Positions 15,608 through 24,863 of a stretch of DNA of 64,000 nucleotides are shown here, one piece after another. Below the pieces are notes generated by a model that ran no database searches, was not told the DNA's origin, and worked only from the letters and a program-made list of their open reading frames with translations. Origin of the DNA: Halomonas sp. LBP4 (GTDB lineage Bacteria; Pseudomonadota; Gammaproteobacteria; Pseudomonadales; Halomonadaceae). Position 1 is the first letter of the stretch; the number at the start of each line of letters is the position of its first letter. The position numbers were made by a program, and so were the translations under genes. The DNA is taken from assembly GCF_003202205.1 (NCBI RefSeq), contig NZ_PDOG01000004.1, forward strand, positions 214,641 through 278,640, given 5' to 3'.

Positions 15608-15781
15608 ATGATATCGCCCGAAGGGCACCATACGGCCGACCAGGGTGGTTTCACGACTCGCCTGGAGCGGGCTGGCCCTGACGGCCGCGACCTGCTTCTG
15701 CTGTGGAGTGGGCGCCTCGTGCTGATGCGACCCGATGCCGCACCCCTGCCCGCCATGGGCACTCGGGAACTGGTAAACTGA
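15608..15781 (+). CDS. Small open reading frame, 57 residues, upstream of nsrR
   Basis: ATG at 15608 opens a 57-residue frame with coding-like composition (ERAGPDGRDLLLLWSGRLVL then MRPDAAPLPAMGTRELVN). It begins only a few bases after the predicted start of transcription, so it would be leaderless, and no ribosome binding site is visible. The LLLLWSGRLVLMR segment resembles the N-terminal domain style of NudC-type NADH pyrophosphatases, which would make it a truncated relic; this is speculative. It ends 58 bp before nsrR. Confidence 0.3.
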   Translation: MISPEGHHTADQGGFTTRLERAGPDGRDLLLLWSGRLVLMRPDAAPLPAMGTRELVN

Positions 15782-15839
15782 ACAGACGTTGACCCATCGT
15801 TATCGACCGCTACCCAGCCACGAGGCGCCGGATCCTGCC

Positions 15840-16283
15840 ATGCACCTGACTCGCTTTACCGACTACTCGCTGCGCGTGCTGATCTTCCTGGCCGTCAAGG
15901 GCGAGGAACGCTCCACGATCCAGGAGATCGCCGAGCGCTTCGAGGTCTCTCACAATCACCTGATGAAGGTGGTGCAGGAGCTCAGCCACAAGGGCTACAT
16001 CACGGCCATTCGCGGCAAGAACGGTGGCCTGCTGCTCAAGAAGGCACCGGAAACGATCACCCTCGGCGCCCTGGTCCGCGATACCGAGCACGACCTGCAG
16101 CTGGTGGAGTGCTTCGGCGACCATAACGAGTGCCTGATCACTCCGGCGTGTCGCCTCAAGCCGATCCTGGCCGAGGCCCTGAAGGCCTTTCTCGACGTGC
16201 TCGACCAGTACACCCTGGCCGACATGCTGGGGCCACAGCGTCCCGAGCTCGCCCAGTTGCTGCGTATCGAACCGGCGTCGTGA
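15840..16283 (+). CDS. nsrR: Nitric oxide-sensing Rrf2-family repressor NsrR
   Basis: A 147-residue Rrf2-type repressor that senses NO through an iron-sulfur cluster. The N-terminal winged helix is typical (MHLTRFTDYSLRVLIFLAV, IAERFEVSHNHLMKVVQELS, GKNGGLLL). Cluster cysteines are Cys91, Cys98 and Cys104 (VECFGDHNECLITPACRLK). The ATG at 15840 gives the family N-terminus; the frame upstream (from 15789) is not conserved-looking. It lies among denitrification and anaerobic genes, which suits NO-responsive control, and may bind the palindrome at 15592-15604. Confidence 0.92.
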   Translation: MHLTRFTDYSLRVLIFLAVKGEERSTIQEIAERFEVSHNHLMKVVQELSHKGYITAIRGKNGGLLLKKAPETITLGALVRDTEHDLQLVECFGDHNECLITPACRLKPILAEALKAFLDVLDQYTLADMLGPQRPELAQLLRIEPAS

Positions 16284-16313
16284 ACATGGCTGGTGCGCTG
16301 AGGCGGGCTTATG

Positions 16314-16327
16314 CTGACACAGGTCAG
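16314..16327. promoter_or_regulatory. FNR/DNR-type box upstream of the cytochrome c gene
   Basis: CTGAC ACAG GTCAG, centred 100 bp before the start codon of the cytochrome. No clear -10 follows at the expected distance. Confidence 0.55.
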
Positions 16328-16420
16328 TACCCCACCATCGGCCCACTGGCACCATGGGACCCTTCGGCCCGGAACCCCGGGTCTCTTCAAGCCGGCAAGA
16401 ACGCGTCATGGAGATTGGTT

Positions 16421-16732
16421 ATGAAAAGACTGGCCGCCGCCACCCTCACCGGCATTGCCGCCCTGGCATTCTCGGCCTTCGCCCAGGCGGAGCCCGACGG
16501 CGAGGCGATCTACAACCAGGCCTGCATGGCCTGCCACATGACCGGCGCCGCCGGCGCGCCCATCAAGGACGACGAGGAGGCCTGGGCGCCTCGCCTGGAG
16601 AAGGGCATGGAGACCCTCTACGACCACGCCATCAACGGCTTCCAGGCCATGCCGCCCAAGGGTGGGCAGATGAACCTGAGTGACGAGGAGGTCAAGGCGG
16701 CGGTCGACTTCATGCTCGAGCCGGTCCTCTGA
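16421..16732 (+). CDS. Periplasmic c5-type cytochrome
   Basis: A 103-residue secreted monohaem cytochrome c. A Sec signal peptide (MKRLAAATLTGIAALAFSAF, cleavage after AQA at about residue 23) is followed by the haem site CMACH (Cys35-His39) and a C-terminal MPPKGGQ with the likely axial methionine. The length and the single haem near the N-terminus match the cytochrome c5 family. The ATG at 16421 is chosen because it opens the signal peptide. With an FNR-type box upstream and nosRZ downstream it is a candidate electron donor in anaerobic respiration. Confidence 0.9.
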   Translation: MKRLAAATLTGIAALAFSAFAQAEPDGEAIYNQACMACHMTGAAGAPIKDDEEAWAPRLEKGMETLYDHAINGFQAMPPKGGQMNLSDEEVKAAVDFMLEPVL

Positions 16733-17065
16733 CACCGAGCCACCCAGCAGGCCCGGCAGGACCAACCGCCGATGTGACGAGGCGTCATGCGGCATTCGCG
16801 GCATGGCGCCCCGTCGTTCTTCTCTCTTGAAGCCCCCTACCCTCACACCCTCCCCCCGCGTCTTCGATTTCGACGCTCCTACCTCATTGGGGTTACTCCC
16901 ACAGGCTTGATCCACGTCCCCGGCGACATGACCCATGTCAATTCGAGCCCATGGGCCAGCTGGCATGATAGAGCCAATTGCAAAAGATTCATTTCATGTG
17001 CCTGTTGACGAAACGCTGCCCTCCCGCAGGCACCACGCCACAGGTACGGAAACAAGGACCGCCCC
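16733..17065. other. Intergenic region before nosR, containing its promoter
   Basis: No gene can be supported in these 333 bases. The first two thirds show no recognisable feature. The last part holds the FNR-type box at 16928-16941 with its -10, and an AAGGA ribosome binding site for nosR. Confidence 0.6.
16928..16941. promoter_or_regulatory. FNR/DNR-type box of the nos promoter
   Basis: ATGAC CCAT GTCAA. A candidate -10 (ATGATA, 16965-16970) lies 33 bp centre to centre, class II geometry. It precedes nosR by about 130 bp and would make the nosRZDFYL operon respond to low oxygen or NO through an FNR/DNR-type activator. Confidence 0.7.
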
Positions 17066-19210
17066 ATGTCCACCCGGCGCACCCTCACCTCCCTGGCCCT
17101 CACCTGGCTGCTCGGCCTGCTGCTGCTCGTCGCCATGCCGACCGCACAGGCCATCGAGCTCGAGCAGGTGAGGCCGGGCTTCCCCGAGGCGACCCGCCTG
17201 GTCGGTGCCGAGGGCGAGCTCCCGACGTCGGCCGTTCATGCCGATGACCGCCTGCTCGGCTATGTCTTCGAGACGGTGGACATCGCGCCGATCCCCGCCT
17301 ACTCCGGCAAGCCCGTGAACCTGCTGGTGGGCATCGATCTCGAGGGCAGGATCCGCCTGGCCAGCATCCTCGGCCACGAGGAGCCGATCATGCTGGTCGG
17401 CATCCCCGAACACCGGCTGGCAGGCTTCGCGGATGCCCATGTGCCCCATCATGTGAATGACCGCCTCAAGATCGGCGACAACCTCGACGCCATCTCCGGT
17501 GCCACCGTCACGGTCATCGTGGTCAACGAGACCATCATGCGTACCGCTCGCCGGGTGGCCGCCGAACAGGGACTGATCGCCGATCCCTCGGCCACGCCGC
17601 CGGCCCGGGTCCTGCCCGAGGTCTTCGAGCCCGCCGACTGGGAGACCCTCACCGGCGACGGCACCATTCGCCGACGGCACCTGACCCATGGCGAGATCGA
17701 CGAGGCCTTCGTCGGCACGCCCGCCGAGGACTACCTGCGCACGCCCGAACCGGCCGACAAGACCTTCATCGAGCTGTTCTACACCTACCTGAACCCGCCG
17801 ACGGCCGGCCGCAACCTGCTCGGCGACACCGCCTACGAGCAGCTCATGGCCGGGCTCGACGAGGACGAGCACGCCATCGCCGTCATGGCTCGCGGCGACT
17901 ACTCCTTCAAGGGCTCGGGCTATGTGCGCGGCGGCATCTTCGACCGCCTCGAGCTGTCCCAGGGCAACACCACCGTCAGCTTCCACGACAGCGACCACAG
18001 CCGCCTGGGCAGCCTGGGTATCGAGGGAGCGCCGTCGTTCGACGAGCGCGACATCTTCATCGTTCGCAACGATGCCGCCTTCGATCCCGGCCGGCCCTGG
18101 CAGCTGGAACTGCTGGTGCGCCGTGCCTCGGGCCCGCTGGACACCGAGTTCACCCGCTTCAGCGCCGACTACAGCGTACCGGAGGCCTACATCACACGCC
18201 CGGAACCGCCGGTGGAGGAGCCGCTATGGGTCCAGGTGTGGCGCGACAAGGCCTTCCAGATCGCCGTGCTGGCCGCCGGCCTGCTGGTGCTGACGGTGAT
18301 CATGCTGTTCCAGGACGTGCTGGCGCGTCATCCGAAGATCCTGCGTCCGCTTCGGCTGGGCTTTCTGGTCTACACCCTGGGGTTCATCGGCTGGTATTCG
18401 CTGGCCCAGCTGTCGGTGGTCAATATCCTGACCTTCACCAACTCGTTGATCAGCGGCTTCAGCTGGGAGTCGTTCCTGATCGACCCGCTGCTGTTCATCC
18501 TCTGGTCGTTCGTCGCGGTGACCCTGCTGCTGTGGGGGCGCGGGGTGTTCTGCGGCTGGCTGTGCCCGTTCGGCGCCCTGCAGGACCTGGTCAACCAGGT
18601 CGCGCGCAAGCTCGGCGTGCAGCAGCTCGAGGTGCCCTTCGGCCTCCACGAACGGCTGTGGGCGATCAAGTACATCATCCTGCTGGCGCTGTTCGCCGTC
18701 TCGCTGCACTCGTTGGGCACCGCCGAGCGCTATGCCGAGGTGGAGCCCTTCAAGACCGCCATCACCCTGCGCTTCCAGCGCGACTGGGGCTTCTTGCTTT
18801 ATGCCGTGGCGCTGGTGGCGATCTCGGCGGTCAACCACAAGGCCTACTGCCGCTATGTCTGCCCACTGGGGGCCGGCCTGGCCATCCCCGCCCGCCTGCG
18901 CCTGTTCGACTGGCTCAAGCGTCACCGCGGCAGCTGCGGCACGCCCTGCCAGATCTGCGCCAACGAGTGCGAAGTGGGCGCCATCCACCCCGACGGCCGC
19001 ATCAATGCCAACGAGTGCCACTACTGTCTCGACTGCCAGGTGACCTATCACGACGACCGGCGGTGCCCGCCCATGATCAAGCGCCGCAAGCGCTTCGAGA
19101 AGGCGGCCCGGGTGTCCTCGGGAGGCACGGCCGTCGCGACCTTCCCGGCCACTGCTGCCCGTGGCAGCAAGGCCAGCCTGCAACGCATTCCCACTCACAA
19201 CGAGGAATGA
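17066..19210 (+). CDS. nosR: Nitrous oxide reductase regulatory/maturation flavoprotein NosR
   Basis: A 714-residue membrane protein needed for nosZ expression and N2O reduction. In order: signal peptide (to about residue 29), periplasmic FMN-binding domain with the flavinylation motif SGATVT, about five transmembrane helices from residue 400, two CxxxCP motifs (CGWLCPFGALQDL, CRYVCPLGAG), and a C-terminal ferredoxin-like part with CGTPCQICANEC and CHYCLDC. This is the full NosR architecture, not a truncated form. It starts at ATG 17066 after AAGGA and is followed three bases later by nosZ. Confidence 0.96.
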   Translation: MSTRRTLTSLALTWLLGLLLLVAMPTAQAIELEQVRPGFPEATRLVGAEGELPTSAVHADDRLLGYVFETVDIAPIPAYSGKPVNLLVGIDLEGRIRLASILGHEEPIMLVGIPEHRLAGFADAHVPHHVNDRLKIGDNLDAISGATVTVIVVNETIMRTARRVAAEQGLIADPSATPPARVLPEVFEPADWETLTGDGTIRRRHLTHGEIDEAFVGTPAEDYLRTPEPADKTFIELFYTYLNPPTAGRNLLGDTAYEQLMAGLDEDEHAIAVMARGDYSFKGSGYVRGGIFDRLELSQGNTTVSFHDSDHSRLGSLGIEGAPSFDERDIFIVRNDAAFDPGRPWQLELLVRRASGPLDTEFTRFSADYSVPEAYITRPEPPVEEPLWVQVWRDKAFQIAVLAAGLLVLTVIMLFQDVLARHPKILRPLRLGFLVYTLGFIGWYSLAQLSVVNILTFTNSLISGFSWESFLIDPLLFILWSFVAVTLLLWGRGVFCGWLCPFGALQDLVNQVARKLGVQQLEVPFGLHERLWAIKYIILLALFAVSLHSLGTAERYAEVEPFKTAITLRFQRDWGFLLYAVALVAISAVNHKAYCRYVCPLGAGLAIPARLRLFDWLKRHRGSCGTPCQICANECEVGAIHPDGRINANECHYCLDCQVTYHDDRRCPPMIKRRKRFEKAARVSSGGTAVATFPATAARGSKASLQRIPTHNEE

Positions 19211-19213
19211 ACC

Positions 19214-21091
19214 ATGAGTGACAAGAAGGACACGATCCAGAACCTCGGCCGCCGCCACTTCCTGCGCAACAGCGCCGTGACGGGAGTCGCCGGTGCCGGG
19301 CTGGCCGGCGGCTTCGGCGCGGGTGCCCTGATCGGCAGTCGGCCGGCCCGGGCCGCCGCCACCGGCGACGCCGCCATAGCCCCCGGCGAGCTCGACGAGT
19401 ACTACGGTTTCTGGAGTGGCGGCCACTCCGGCGAGGTGCGCGTGCTGGGCGTACCCTCGATGCGCGAACTGATGCGCATCCCGGTCTTCAATACCGACAG
19501 CGCCACCGGCTACGGCATCAGCAACGAGTCGAAGCGCGTCCTGGGCGACTCGTCGCGCTTCCTCAACGGCGACTCCCACCACCCGCACATCTCGATGACC
19601 GACGGCCGCTACGATGGCAAGTACCTGTTCATCAACGACAAGGCCAATACCCGAGTGGCGCGCATCCGTCTCGACATCATGAAGACGGACAGGATCACCA
19701 CCATTCCCAACGTCCAGGCCATCCACGGGCTGCGCCTGCAGAAGGTTCCCCACACCAAGTACGTGTTCTGCAACGCCGAACTGCCGATCCCGCAGATCAA
19801 CGACGGCCGCGACCTGGAGAACCCCGACAACTACTGGACCATGTTCAATGCCGTGGATGCCGAGAGCATGGAGGTGGCCTGGCAGGTGATCGTCGACGGC
19901 AACCTGGACAACACCGATGCCGACTACACCGGTCGCTTCGTCGCCGCCACCTGTTACAACTCGGAAAAGGGCATGACGCTCGCCGACACCATGCGCGCCG
20001 AGCGTGACTGGGTGGTGGTGTTCGATGTCGAGGCGATCGAGGCCGCCGTGGCCGCCGGCGAGTACGAGGCCCTGGGCGACGCCCCGGTGCCGGTGCTCGA
20101 CGGGCGCAAGGGCTCGGCGCTGACCCGCTACATCCCGGTACCCAAGAACCCCCACGGCCTGAATACCTCGCCGGACGGCAAGTACTTCATCGCCAACGGC
20201 AAGCTCTCGCCGACCTGTACGGTGATCGCCATCGACCGGCTGCCCGAGCTGTTCGACGACGCCATCGAGCCGCGCGACGCCGTGGTCGCCGAGCCGGAAC
20301 TGGGCCTCGGGCCGCTGCATACCACCTTCGACGGCCGCGGCAACGCCTATACGACCCTGTTCATCGACAGCCAGGTGGCCAAGTGGAACATCGAGGACGC
20401 CATCCGCGCCTACAACGGCGAGGAGGTCAACTACCTGCGCCAGAAGCTCGACGTCCACTATCAGCCCGGCCACAACCACGCCAGCCTCACCGAATCGCGG
20501 GATGCCGACGGCAAGTGGCTGGTGGTGCTCTCCAAGTTCTCCAAGGACCGCTTCCTGCCGGTGGGCCCGCTGCACCCGGAGAACGACCAATTGATCGACA
20601 TCTCCGGCGAGGAGATGCGCCTGGTGCATGACGGCCCCACCTACGCCGAACCCCACGACTGCATCCTGGTGCGCGCCGACCAGCTCTCGCCGAGCCGGAT
20701 ATGGAGCCGTGACGACCCCTACTTCGCCGAGACCGTGGCCATGGCCGAGGCCGACGGCATCACCCTGGAGCGCGACAGCAAGGTCATCCGTGACGGCAAT
20801 CGGGTCCGCGTCTACATGACCTCGGTGGCACCGAACTTCGGGCTCACCGAGTTCAAGGTCAAGCAGGGCGACGAGGTCACCGTGGTGATCACCAACCTCG
20901 ACCAGGTCGAGGACCTGACCCACGGCTTCTGCATGGTCAACCATGGCGCCCAGATGGAGATCGCCCCCCAGCAGACCGCCAGCGTCACCTTCATCGCCGA
21001 CAAGCCCGGGGTGCACTGGTACTACTGCAACTGGTTCTGCCACGCCATGCACATGGAGATGACCGGCCGCATGCTGGTCGAGAAGGCCTGA
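19214..21091 (+). CDS. nosZ: Nitrous-oxide reductase NosZ (clade I, Tat-exported)
   Basis: A 625-residue periplasmic copper enzyme that reduces N2O to N2. A twin-arginine signal ([10 protein letters not shown], Arg13-Arg14) places it in clade I. The CuZ-site DSHHPH lies at residues 120-125. Further histidines follow ([29 protein letters not shown]). The CuA cupredoxin at the C-terminus has Cys605, Trp607, Cys609, His613 and Met616 ([14 protein letters not shown]). All ligands appear present. It lies 3 bp after nosR in one operon. Confidence 0.97.
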   Translation: MSDKKDTIQNLGRRHFLRNSAVTGVAGAGLAGGFGAGALIGSRPARAAATGDAAIAPGELDEYYGFWSGGHSGEVRVLGVPSMRELMRIPVFNTDSATGYGISNESKRVLGDSSRFLNGDSHHPHISMTDGRYDGKYLFINDKANTRVARIRLDIMKTDRITTIPNVQAIHGLRLQKVPHTKYVFCNAELPIPQINDGRDLENPDNYWTMFNAVDAESMEVAWQVIVDGNLDNTDADYTGRFVAATCYNSEKGMTLADTMRAERDWVVVFDVEAIEAAVAAGEYEALGDAPVPVLDGRKGSALTRYIPVPKNPHGLNTSPDGKYFIANGKLSPTCTVIAIDRLPELFDDAIEPRDAVVAEPELGLGPLHTTFDGRGNAYTTLFIDSQVAKWNIEDAIRAYNGEEVNYLRQKLDVHYQPGHNHASLTESRDADGKWLVVLSKFSKDRFLPVGPLHPENDQLIDISGEEMRLVHDGPTYAEPHDCILVRADQLSPSRIWSRDDPYFAETVAMAEADGITLERDSKVIRDGNRVRVYMTSVAPNFGLTEFKVKQGDEVTVVITNLDQVEDLTHGFCMVNHGAQMEIAPQQTASVTFIADKPGVHWYYCNWFCHAMHMEMTGRMLVEKA

Positions 21092-21103
21092 CGGCCCACC
21101 GGG

Positions 21104-21121
21104 GCCGGGCGGATGCCCGGC
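21104..21121. other. GC-rich hairpin between nosZ and nosD
   Basis: GCCGGGC (21104-21110), loop GGAT, GCCCGGC (21115-21121). No T-run follows. It may protect the nosZ transcript or reduce read-through into the maturation genes. It shares the GCCGGGC/GCCCGGC arms and the GGAT motif with the hairpin at 7645-7668. Confidence 0.5.
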
Positions 21122-21141
21122 TCCGTCACCCGGAGACACCC

Positions 21142-22455
21142 ATGACCCGACGACCGATTCTCGGCGTCCTGACCTTGATTCTTGCCGCCTGGCTGCTGTG
21201 GCCGCCGGGGGCACTGCTGGCCGCCGACTGGACGGCCAGCCCGGGCGAATCATTGCAGCCGCTGGTCGAACGGGCCGGCGATGGCGATCGCCTGATACTG
21301 CCCGCGGGCCGCTATCCCGGCCCGCTGACGATCGACCGCTCCCTGTCCGTCGTGGCCGAAAGCGGCGCCGTGATCGATGGCGGCGCCCAGGGGCATGCCG
21401 TGACCCTGGCCGCCCCCGACATCCTGATGGAAGGCCTGCGAATCGAGAACTGGGGCGATGACCTCACCGCCATGGACGCCGGCATCTTCGTCGACCGCAG
21501 CGCCACCGGCAGCGTGATCCGCGACAACGACCTGCAGGGCCCCGGTTTCGGCATCCGGCTGGACGCCGTGCGCGGGGTGCGGGTCCTCGACAACCGCATT
21601 CGCGGCGACGCCGGCCGGCGCTCGCAGGATCGCGGCAACGGCATCCACCTCTTCAACGTCGAGGAGGTCCTGGTGGCCGGCAACGACATCCGCCGGACCC
21701 GCGACGGCATCTATATCGACACCAGTCGCCACAGCATCCTGCGCGGCAACCGCCTGGAGGAGCTGCGCTACGGCGTGCACTACATGTACGCCTTCGACAA
21801 TCGCCTGGAGGGCAACGTCACCCGCAACACCCGTACCGGCTACGCCCTGATGCAGTCCAAGCGGCTCACGGTCCTCGACAACCGTTCGGTGAACGACGAG
21901 AACTACGGCATCCTGATGAACAACATCACCGACTCACGGTTGCGCGGCAACCGCGTCGAGGGGATCCGGCAACCGCTGGATGCCGCGGGCCAGGGCTTGG
22001 TCAGCGGCGGTGAAGGCAAGGCGATCTTCATCTACAACTCGCAGTTCAACCACTTCGAGGCCAACCGCTTCACCAACAGCGATATCGGCATCCATCTCAC
22101 CGCCGGCTCCGAGGACAACGTGCTGGTGGGCAACGCCTTCGTCGCCAACCGCCAGCAGGTGATGTACGTGGCCACCCGCCCCCAGGAGTGGTCGGCGGAC
22201 GGCCGCGGCAACTACTGGAGCGACTACCTGGGCTGGGACCTGGCCGGTGACGGCATCGGTGACACCGCCTTCGAACCCAACGATGCCGTGGACCGGCTGC
22301 TGTGGCGCTACCCTGCCGCCCGGCTGCTGATGAGCAGTCCCGCCGTGGTGGCACTGCGCTGGGTACAGCGCCAGTTTCCCATCTTCCGCGCCCAGGGCGT
22401 GCGCGACAGCGCCCCCCTGATGCGCGCCCCCGACCTTGGAGGCCTCCGCCCATGA
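21142..22455 (+). CDS. nosD: Nitrous oxide reductase maturation protein NosD (periplasmic copper-binding family)
   Basis: A 437-residue exported right-handed beta-helix protein of CuZ maturation. A signal peptide (about residues 1-27, ending ALLAA) is followed by many short repeats of the type LDNRIRGDAG, VAGNDIRRTRDGIYID, LRGNRLEELRYGVHYM, and a conserved GRGNYWSDYLGWDLAGDGIG block. It works with the NosFY ABC transporter. The stop overlaps the nosF start (ATGA). Confidence 0.95.
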   Translation: MTRRPILGVLTLILAAWLLWPPGALLAADWTASPGESLQPLVERAGDGDRLILPAGRYPGPLTIDRSLSVVAESGAVIDGGAQGHAVTLAAPDILMEGLRIENWGDDLTAMDAGIFVDRSATGSVIRDNDLQGPGFGIRLDAVRGVRVLDNRIRGDAGRRSQDRGNGIHLFNVEEVLVAGNDIRRTRDGIYIDTSRHSILRGNRLEELRYGVHYMYAFDNRLEGNVTRNTRTGYALMQSKRLTVLDNRSVNDENYGILMNNITDSRLRGNRVEGIRQPLDAAGQGLVSGGEGKAIFIYNSQFNHFEANRFTNSDIGIHLTAGSEDNVLVGNAFVANRQQVMYVATRPQEWSADGRGNYWSDYLGWDLAGDGIGDTAFEPNDAVDRLLWRYPAARLLMSSPAVVALRWVQRQFPIFRAQGVRDSAPLMRAPDLGGLRP

Positions 22456-23387
22456 ACCCGGTGATCGACTGCCGCGGCCTGACCCTGCGCCACGGTCCCC
22501 TCACCCGCCTCGACGGCCTGGACCTCCAGGTGCAGGAGGGTGAGGTGCTGGCCCTGCTCGGCCACAACGGGGCCGGCAAGACCACCACCATGAAGCTGTT
22601 CCTGGGGCTGCTCTCGCCCAGTGCCGGCACCCTCTCGGTGCTCGGCGGCGCCCCCGACGGCCCCCACGCCGAGACCCTGCGCCGCCGGCTGGGCTACCTG
22701 CCCGAGAACGTCAGCTTCTACGAGCAGCTGACCGGCCGCGAGGTGCTGACCTATTTCGCCCGGCTCAAGCGGGTCGGCCGGCGCCAGGTCGACGCCCTGC
22801 TCGCGCGGGTCGGCCTCGGCGAGGCCGCGCGCCGCCGGGTCAGGACCTACTCCAAGGGCATGCGCCAGCGCCTCGGCCTGGCCCAGGCGCTGCTCGGCGA
22901 GCCCCGGCTGCTGCTGCTCGACGAACCCACCACCGGGCTCGACCCCGCCGCCACCCGCGACTTCTACGAGACGGTGAGCGAGCTGCGCGAGGGCGGCTGC
23001 ACGGTGCTGCTGTCGTCCCACGTCCTGCCCGGCGTCGAACCCTACATCGACCGCGCCCTGATCCTCGGTGCCGGGCGCCGCCTGGCCCTGGGTAGCCTCG
23101 ACGAGCTGCGCCATGAGGCCGCGCTGCCGCTGACCATCCGCGCCCGGGGACGCTGGCCCGGGGTCGACTGGTCCCGGGGCTGGGACGACGCGGACGTCAC
23201 GCCGCGCCACCTCAACGGCCGGGCCCTGGAGCTCGGCGTGCACCCCGCTGCCAAGATGACGGCGCTGCGCCGCCTGAGCGCCACGCCGGGCGTCGAGGAT
23301 ATCGAGGTGCTGCCGCCGACCCTCGAGCATCTCTACGCCCACTTCTCCACGGGGGCCAGCCCCCAGGCATCGGGAGACGCCCCATGA
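22452..23387 (+). CDS. nosF: ABC transporter ATP-binding protein NosF
   Basis: A 311-residue ATPase of the NosDFY copper-site maturation system. It has Walker A GHNGAGKTTT, signature YSKGMRQRLGLAQ, Walker B LLLLDEPTTGLD and a switch histidine (LLSSHVLPGVE). The ATG at 22452 overlaps the nosD stop and the stop overlaps nosY, so translation is coupled across nosDFY. The frame is open far upstream, but that is inside nosD. Confidence 0.95.
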   Translation: MNPVIDCRGLTLRHGPLTRLDGLDLQVQEGEVLALLGHNGAGKTTTMKLFLGLLSPSAGTLSVLGGAPDGPHAETLRRRLGYLPENVSFYEQLTGREVLTYFARLKRVGRRQVDALLARVGLGEAARRRVRTYSKGMRQRLGLAQALLGEPRLLLLDEPTTGLDPAATRDFYETVSELREGGCTVLLSSHVLPGVEPYIDRALILGAGRRLALGSLDELRHEAALPLTIRARGRWPGVDWSRGWDDADVTPRHLNGRALELGVHPAAKMTALRRLSATPGVEDIEVLPPTLEHLYAHFSTGASPQASGDAP

Positions 23388-24208
23388 ACGCCACCCTGAT
23401 CGTCGCCCGCAAGGAGTTCCAGGACGGCCTGCGCAACCGCTGGGTGCTGGCCATCGCCCTGATCCTGGCCGCCCTGGCGGTGGGCATCGCCTGGTTCGGC
23501 GCCGCCGCCAGCGGCGGCCTGGGCTTCACCTCGCTGGCCACCACCCTGGTCAGCCTGTCGACCCTGGCGGTGTTCCTGATCCCGCTGATCGCCCTGCTGC
23601 TGGCCTTTGATGCCGTGGTCGGCGAACAGGAGGCCGGCACCCTGCTGCTGCTGCTCACCTACCCGCTGAGTCGCACAGCGCTGCTTCTCGGCAAGTTCCT
23701 CGGCCACGGCCTGATCCTCGGCGCAGCCACGGCGCTGGGCTTCGGCATTGCCGGGGGGGTGATCGCCGTCGGCGCCGAGGGCGTCGATCTCCGCGAGCTC
23801 GCCGCCAGCCTGGGCCGGCTGATTCTCAGCAGCGTGCTGCTGGGCTGGGTGTTCCTCGCCTTCGCCTACCTGATCAGCGTCTGGGTCGGCGAGAAGGCGC
23901 GAGCCGCCGGCCTGGCGCTGGGCGTGTGGTTCCTGTTCGTACTGGTCTTCGACCTGGGGCTGCTGGCGCTGCTGGTCAGCGTGGACAGCGGCGCCGACTG
24001 GCTGCCCTGGCTGCTGCTGCTCAACCCCACCGACGGCTTCCGGCTGATCAACATGGTCGGCTTCGATGCCGCCCAGGCCCACACCGGCGTCACCGCCATC
24101 GCCCAGGGCGGCGCCTTCCAGGTCGGCTGGCTGCTGCTGGTGCTGGTCGGCTGGATCGCCGCCCCCCTGGGGCTGGCCATCCTGCGCTTCCGTCACCACA
24201 CGGCCTGA
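23384..24208 (+). CDS. nosY: ABC transporter permease NosY
   Basis: A 274-residue integral membrane subunit with six hydrophobic helices. It opens MNATLIVARKEFQDGLRNRW, typical of NosY/ABC-2 permeases, and carries the conserved VVGEQEAGTLLLLLTYPLSR and LLLLNPTDGFRLINM. It pairs with NosF. The start ATG overlaps the nosF stop as ATGA. Confidence 0.94.
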   Translation: MNATLIVARKEFQDGLRNRWVLAIALILAALAVGIAWFGAAASGGLGFTSLATTLVSLSTLAVFLIPLIALLLAFDAVVGEQEAGTLLLLLTYPLSRTALLLGKFLGHGLILGAATALGFGIAGGVIAVGAEGVDLRELAASLGRLILSSVLLGWVFLAFAYLISVWVGEKARAAGLALGVWFLFVLVFDLGLLALLVSVDSGADWLPWLLLLNPTDGFRLINMVGFDAAQAHTGVTAIAQGGAFQVGWLLLVLVGWIAAPLGLAILRFRHHTA

Positions 24209-24240
24209 ACCCCGGCCTCGTTTCTTACAGGAGTCTGCCC

Positions 24241-24780
24241 ATGATACGTCCCTTCCCCGCCGCGCCGCTGCTGGTCCTGTCACTGCTGCTGGCCGGCTGC
24301 GGCAGCGAGCCCGACGGCGCCGCCCTGGCGTCGGCCCAGCCCATCGGCGACGGCGACAGCTGCCATGTCTGCGGCATGCTGATCGAGGAGTTCCCCGGGC
24401 CCAAGGGGCAGGCCTACCTCGACCGCGACACGGCGCCGCGCAAGTTCTGCTCCACCACCGAGCTGTTCGCCTTCCTGCTGCAGCCGGAGAACGAGACCCG
24501 CCTCTCCCACGCCTATGTGCATGACGTGGCTGCCGCGCCCTGGGCCACGCCGGACGACGAGGCCTTCATCCCGGCCAGCGAGGCCTGGTACGTGGTCGAG
24601 CACGAACGCCGCGGCAGCATGGGGCACACCCTGGCCTCGTTCCGCAAGCGCCGGCATGCCGAGGCCTTCCGCGACACCCACGGCGGCCGGGTGCTGGCCT
24701 TCGAGGAGATCGACCTGGCACTGCTCGCCGACCTCGGCAGCCGCGCAATGCCGGGCACGTCGGGACACGGGCGCCATTGA
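24241..24780 (+). CDS. nosL: Copper-binding lipoprotein NosL
   Basis: A 179-residue periplasmic lipoprotein proposed to deliver copper for NosZ assembly. The lipobox is LLLAGC with Cys20 as lipidation site. The family motif SCHVCGMLIEEFPGPKGQAY supplies thiol and methionine ligands. The ATG at 24241, after ACAGGAG, gives a proper signal sequence; the longer frame from 23926 is a shadow of nosY. It is the last gene of nosRZDFYL. Confidence 0.93.
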   Translation: MIRPFPAAPLLVLSLLLAGCGSEPDGAALASAQPIGDGDSCHVCGMLIEEFPGPKGQAYLDRDTAPRKFCSTTELFAFLLQPENETRLSHAYVHDVAAAPWATPDDEAFIPASEAWYVVEHERRGSMGHTLASFRKRRHAEAFRDTHGGRVLAFEEIDLALLADLGSRAMPGTSGHGRH

Positions 24781-24863
24781 GCCCATCCTCACGCCGAAAC
24801 GCCCACCGGGACAGCCCCAGCGGGCTCTGCTAGCATCCGGGGTTCGTCTCCACGCCACCCAGG

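Noticed and set aside
18224-21253. A 1009-codon open frame antisense to nosR/nosZ
   Set aside because: It lies entirely opposite clearly conserved NosR and NosZ frames; long antisense frames are common in very GC-rich DNA and the translation shows no domain.
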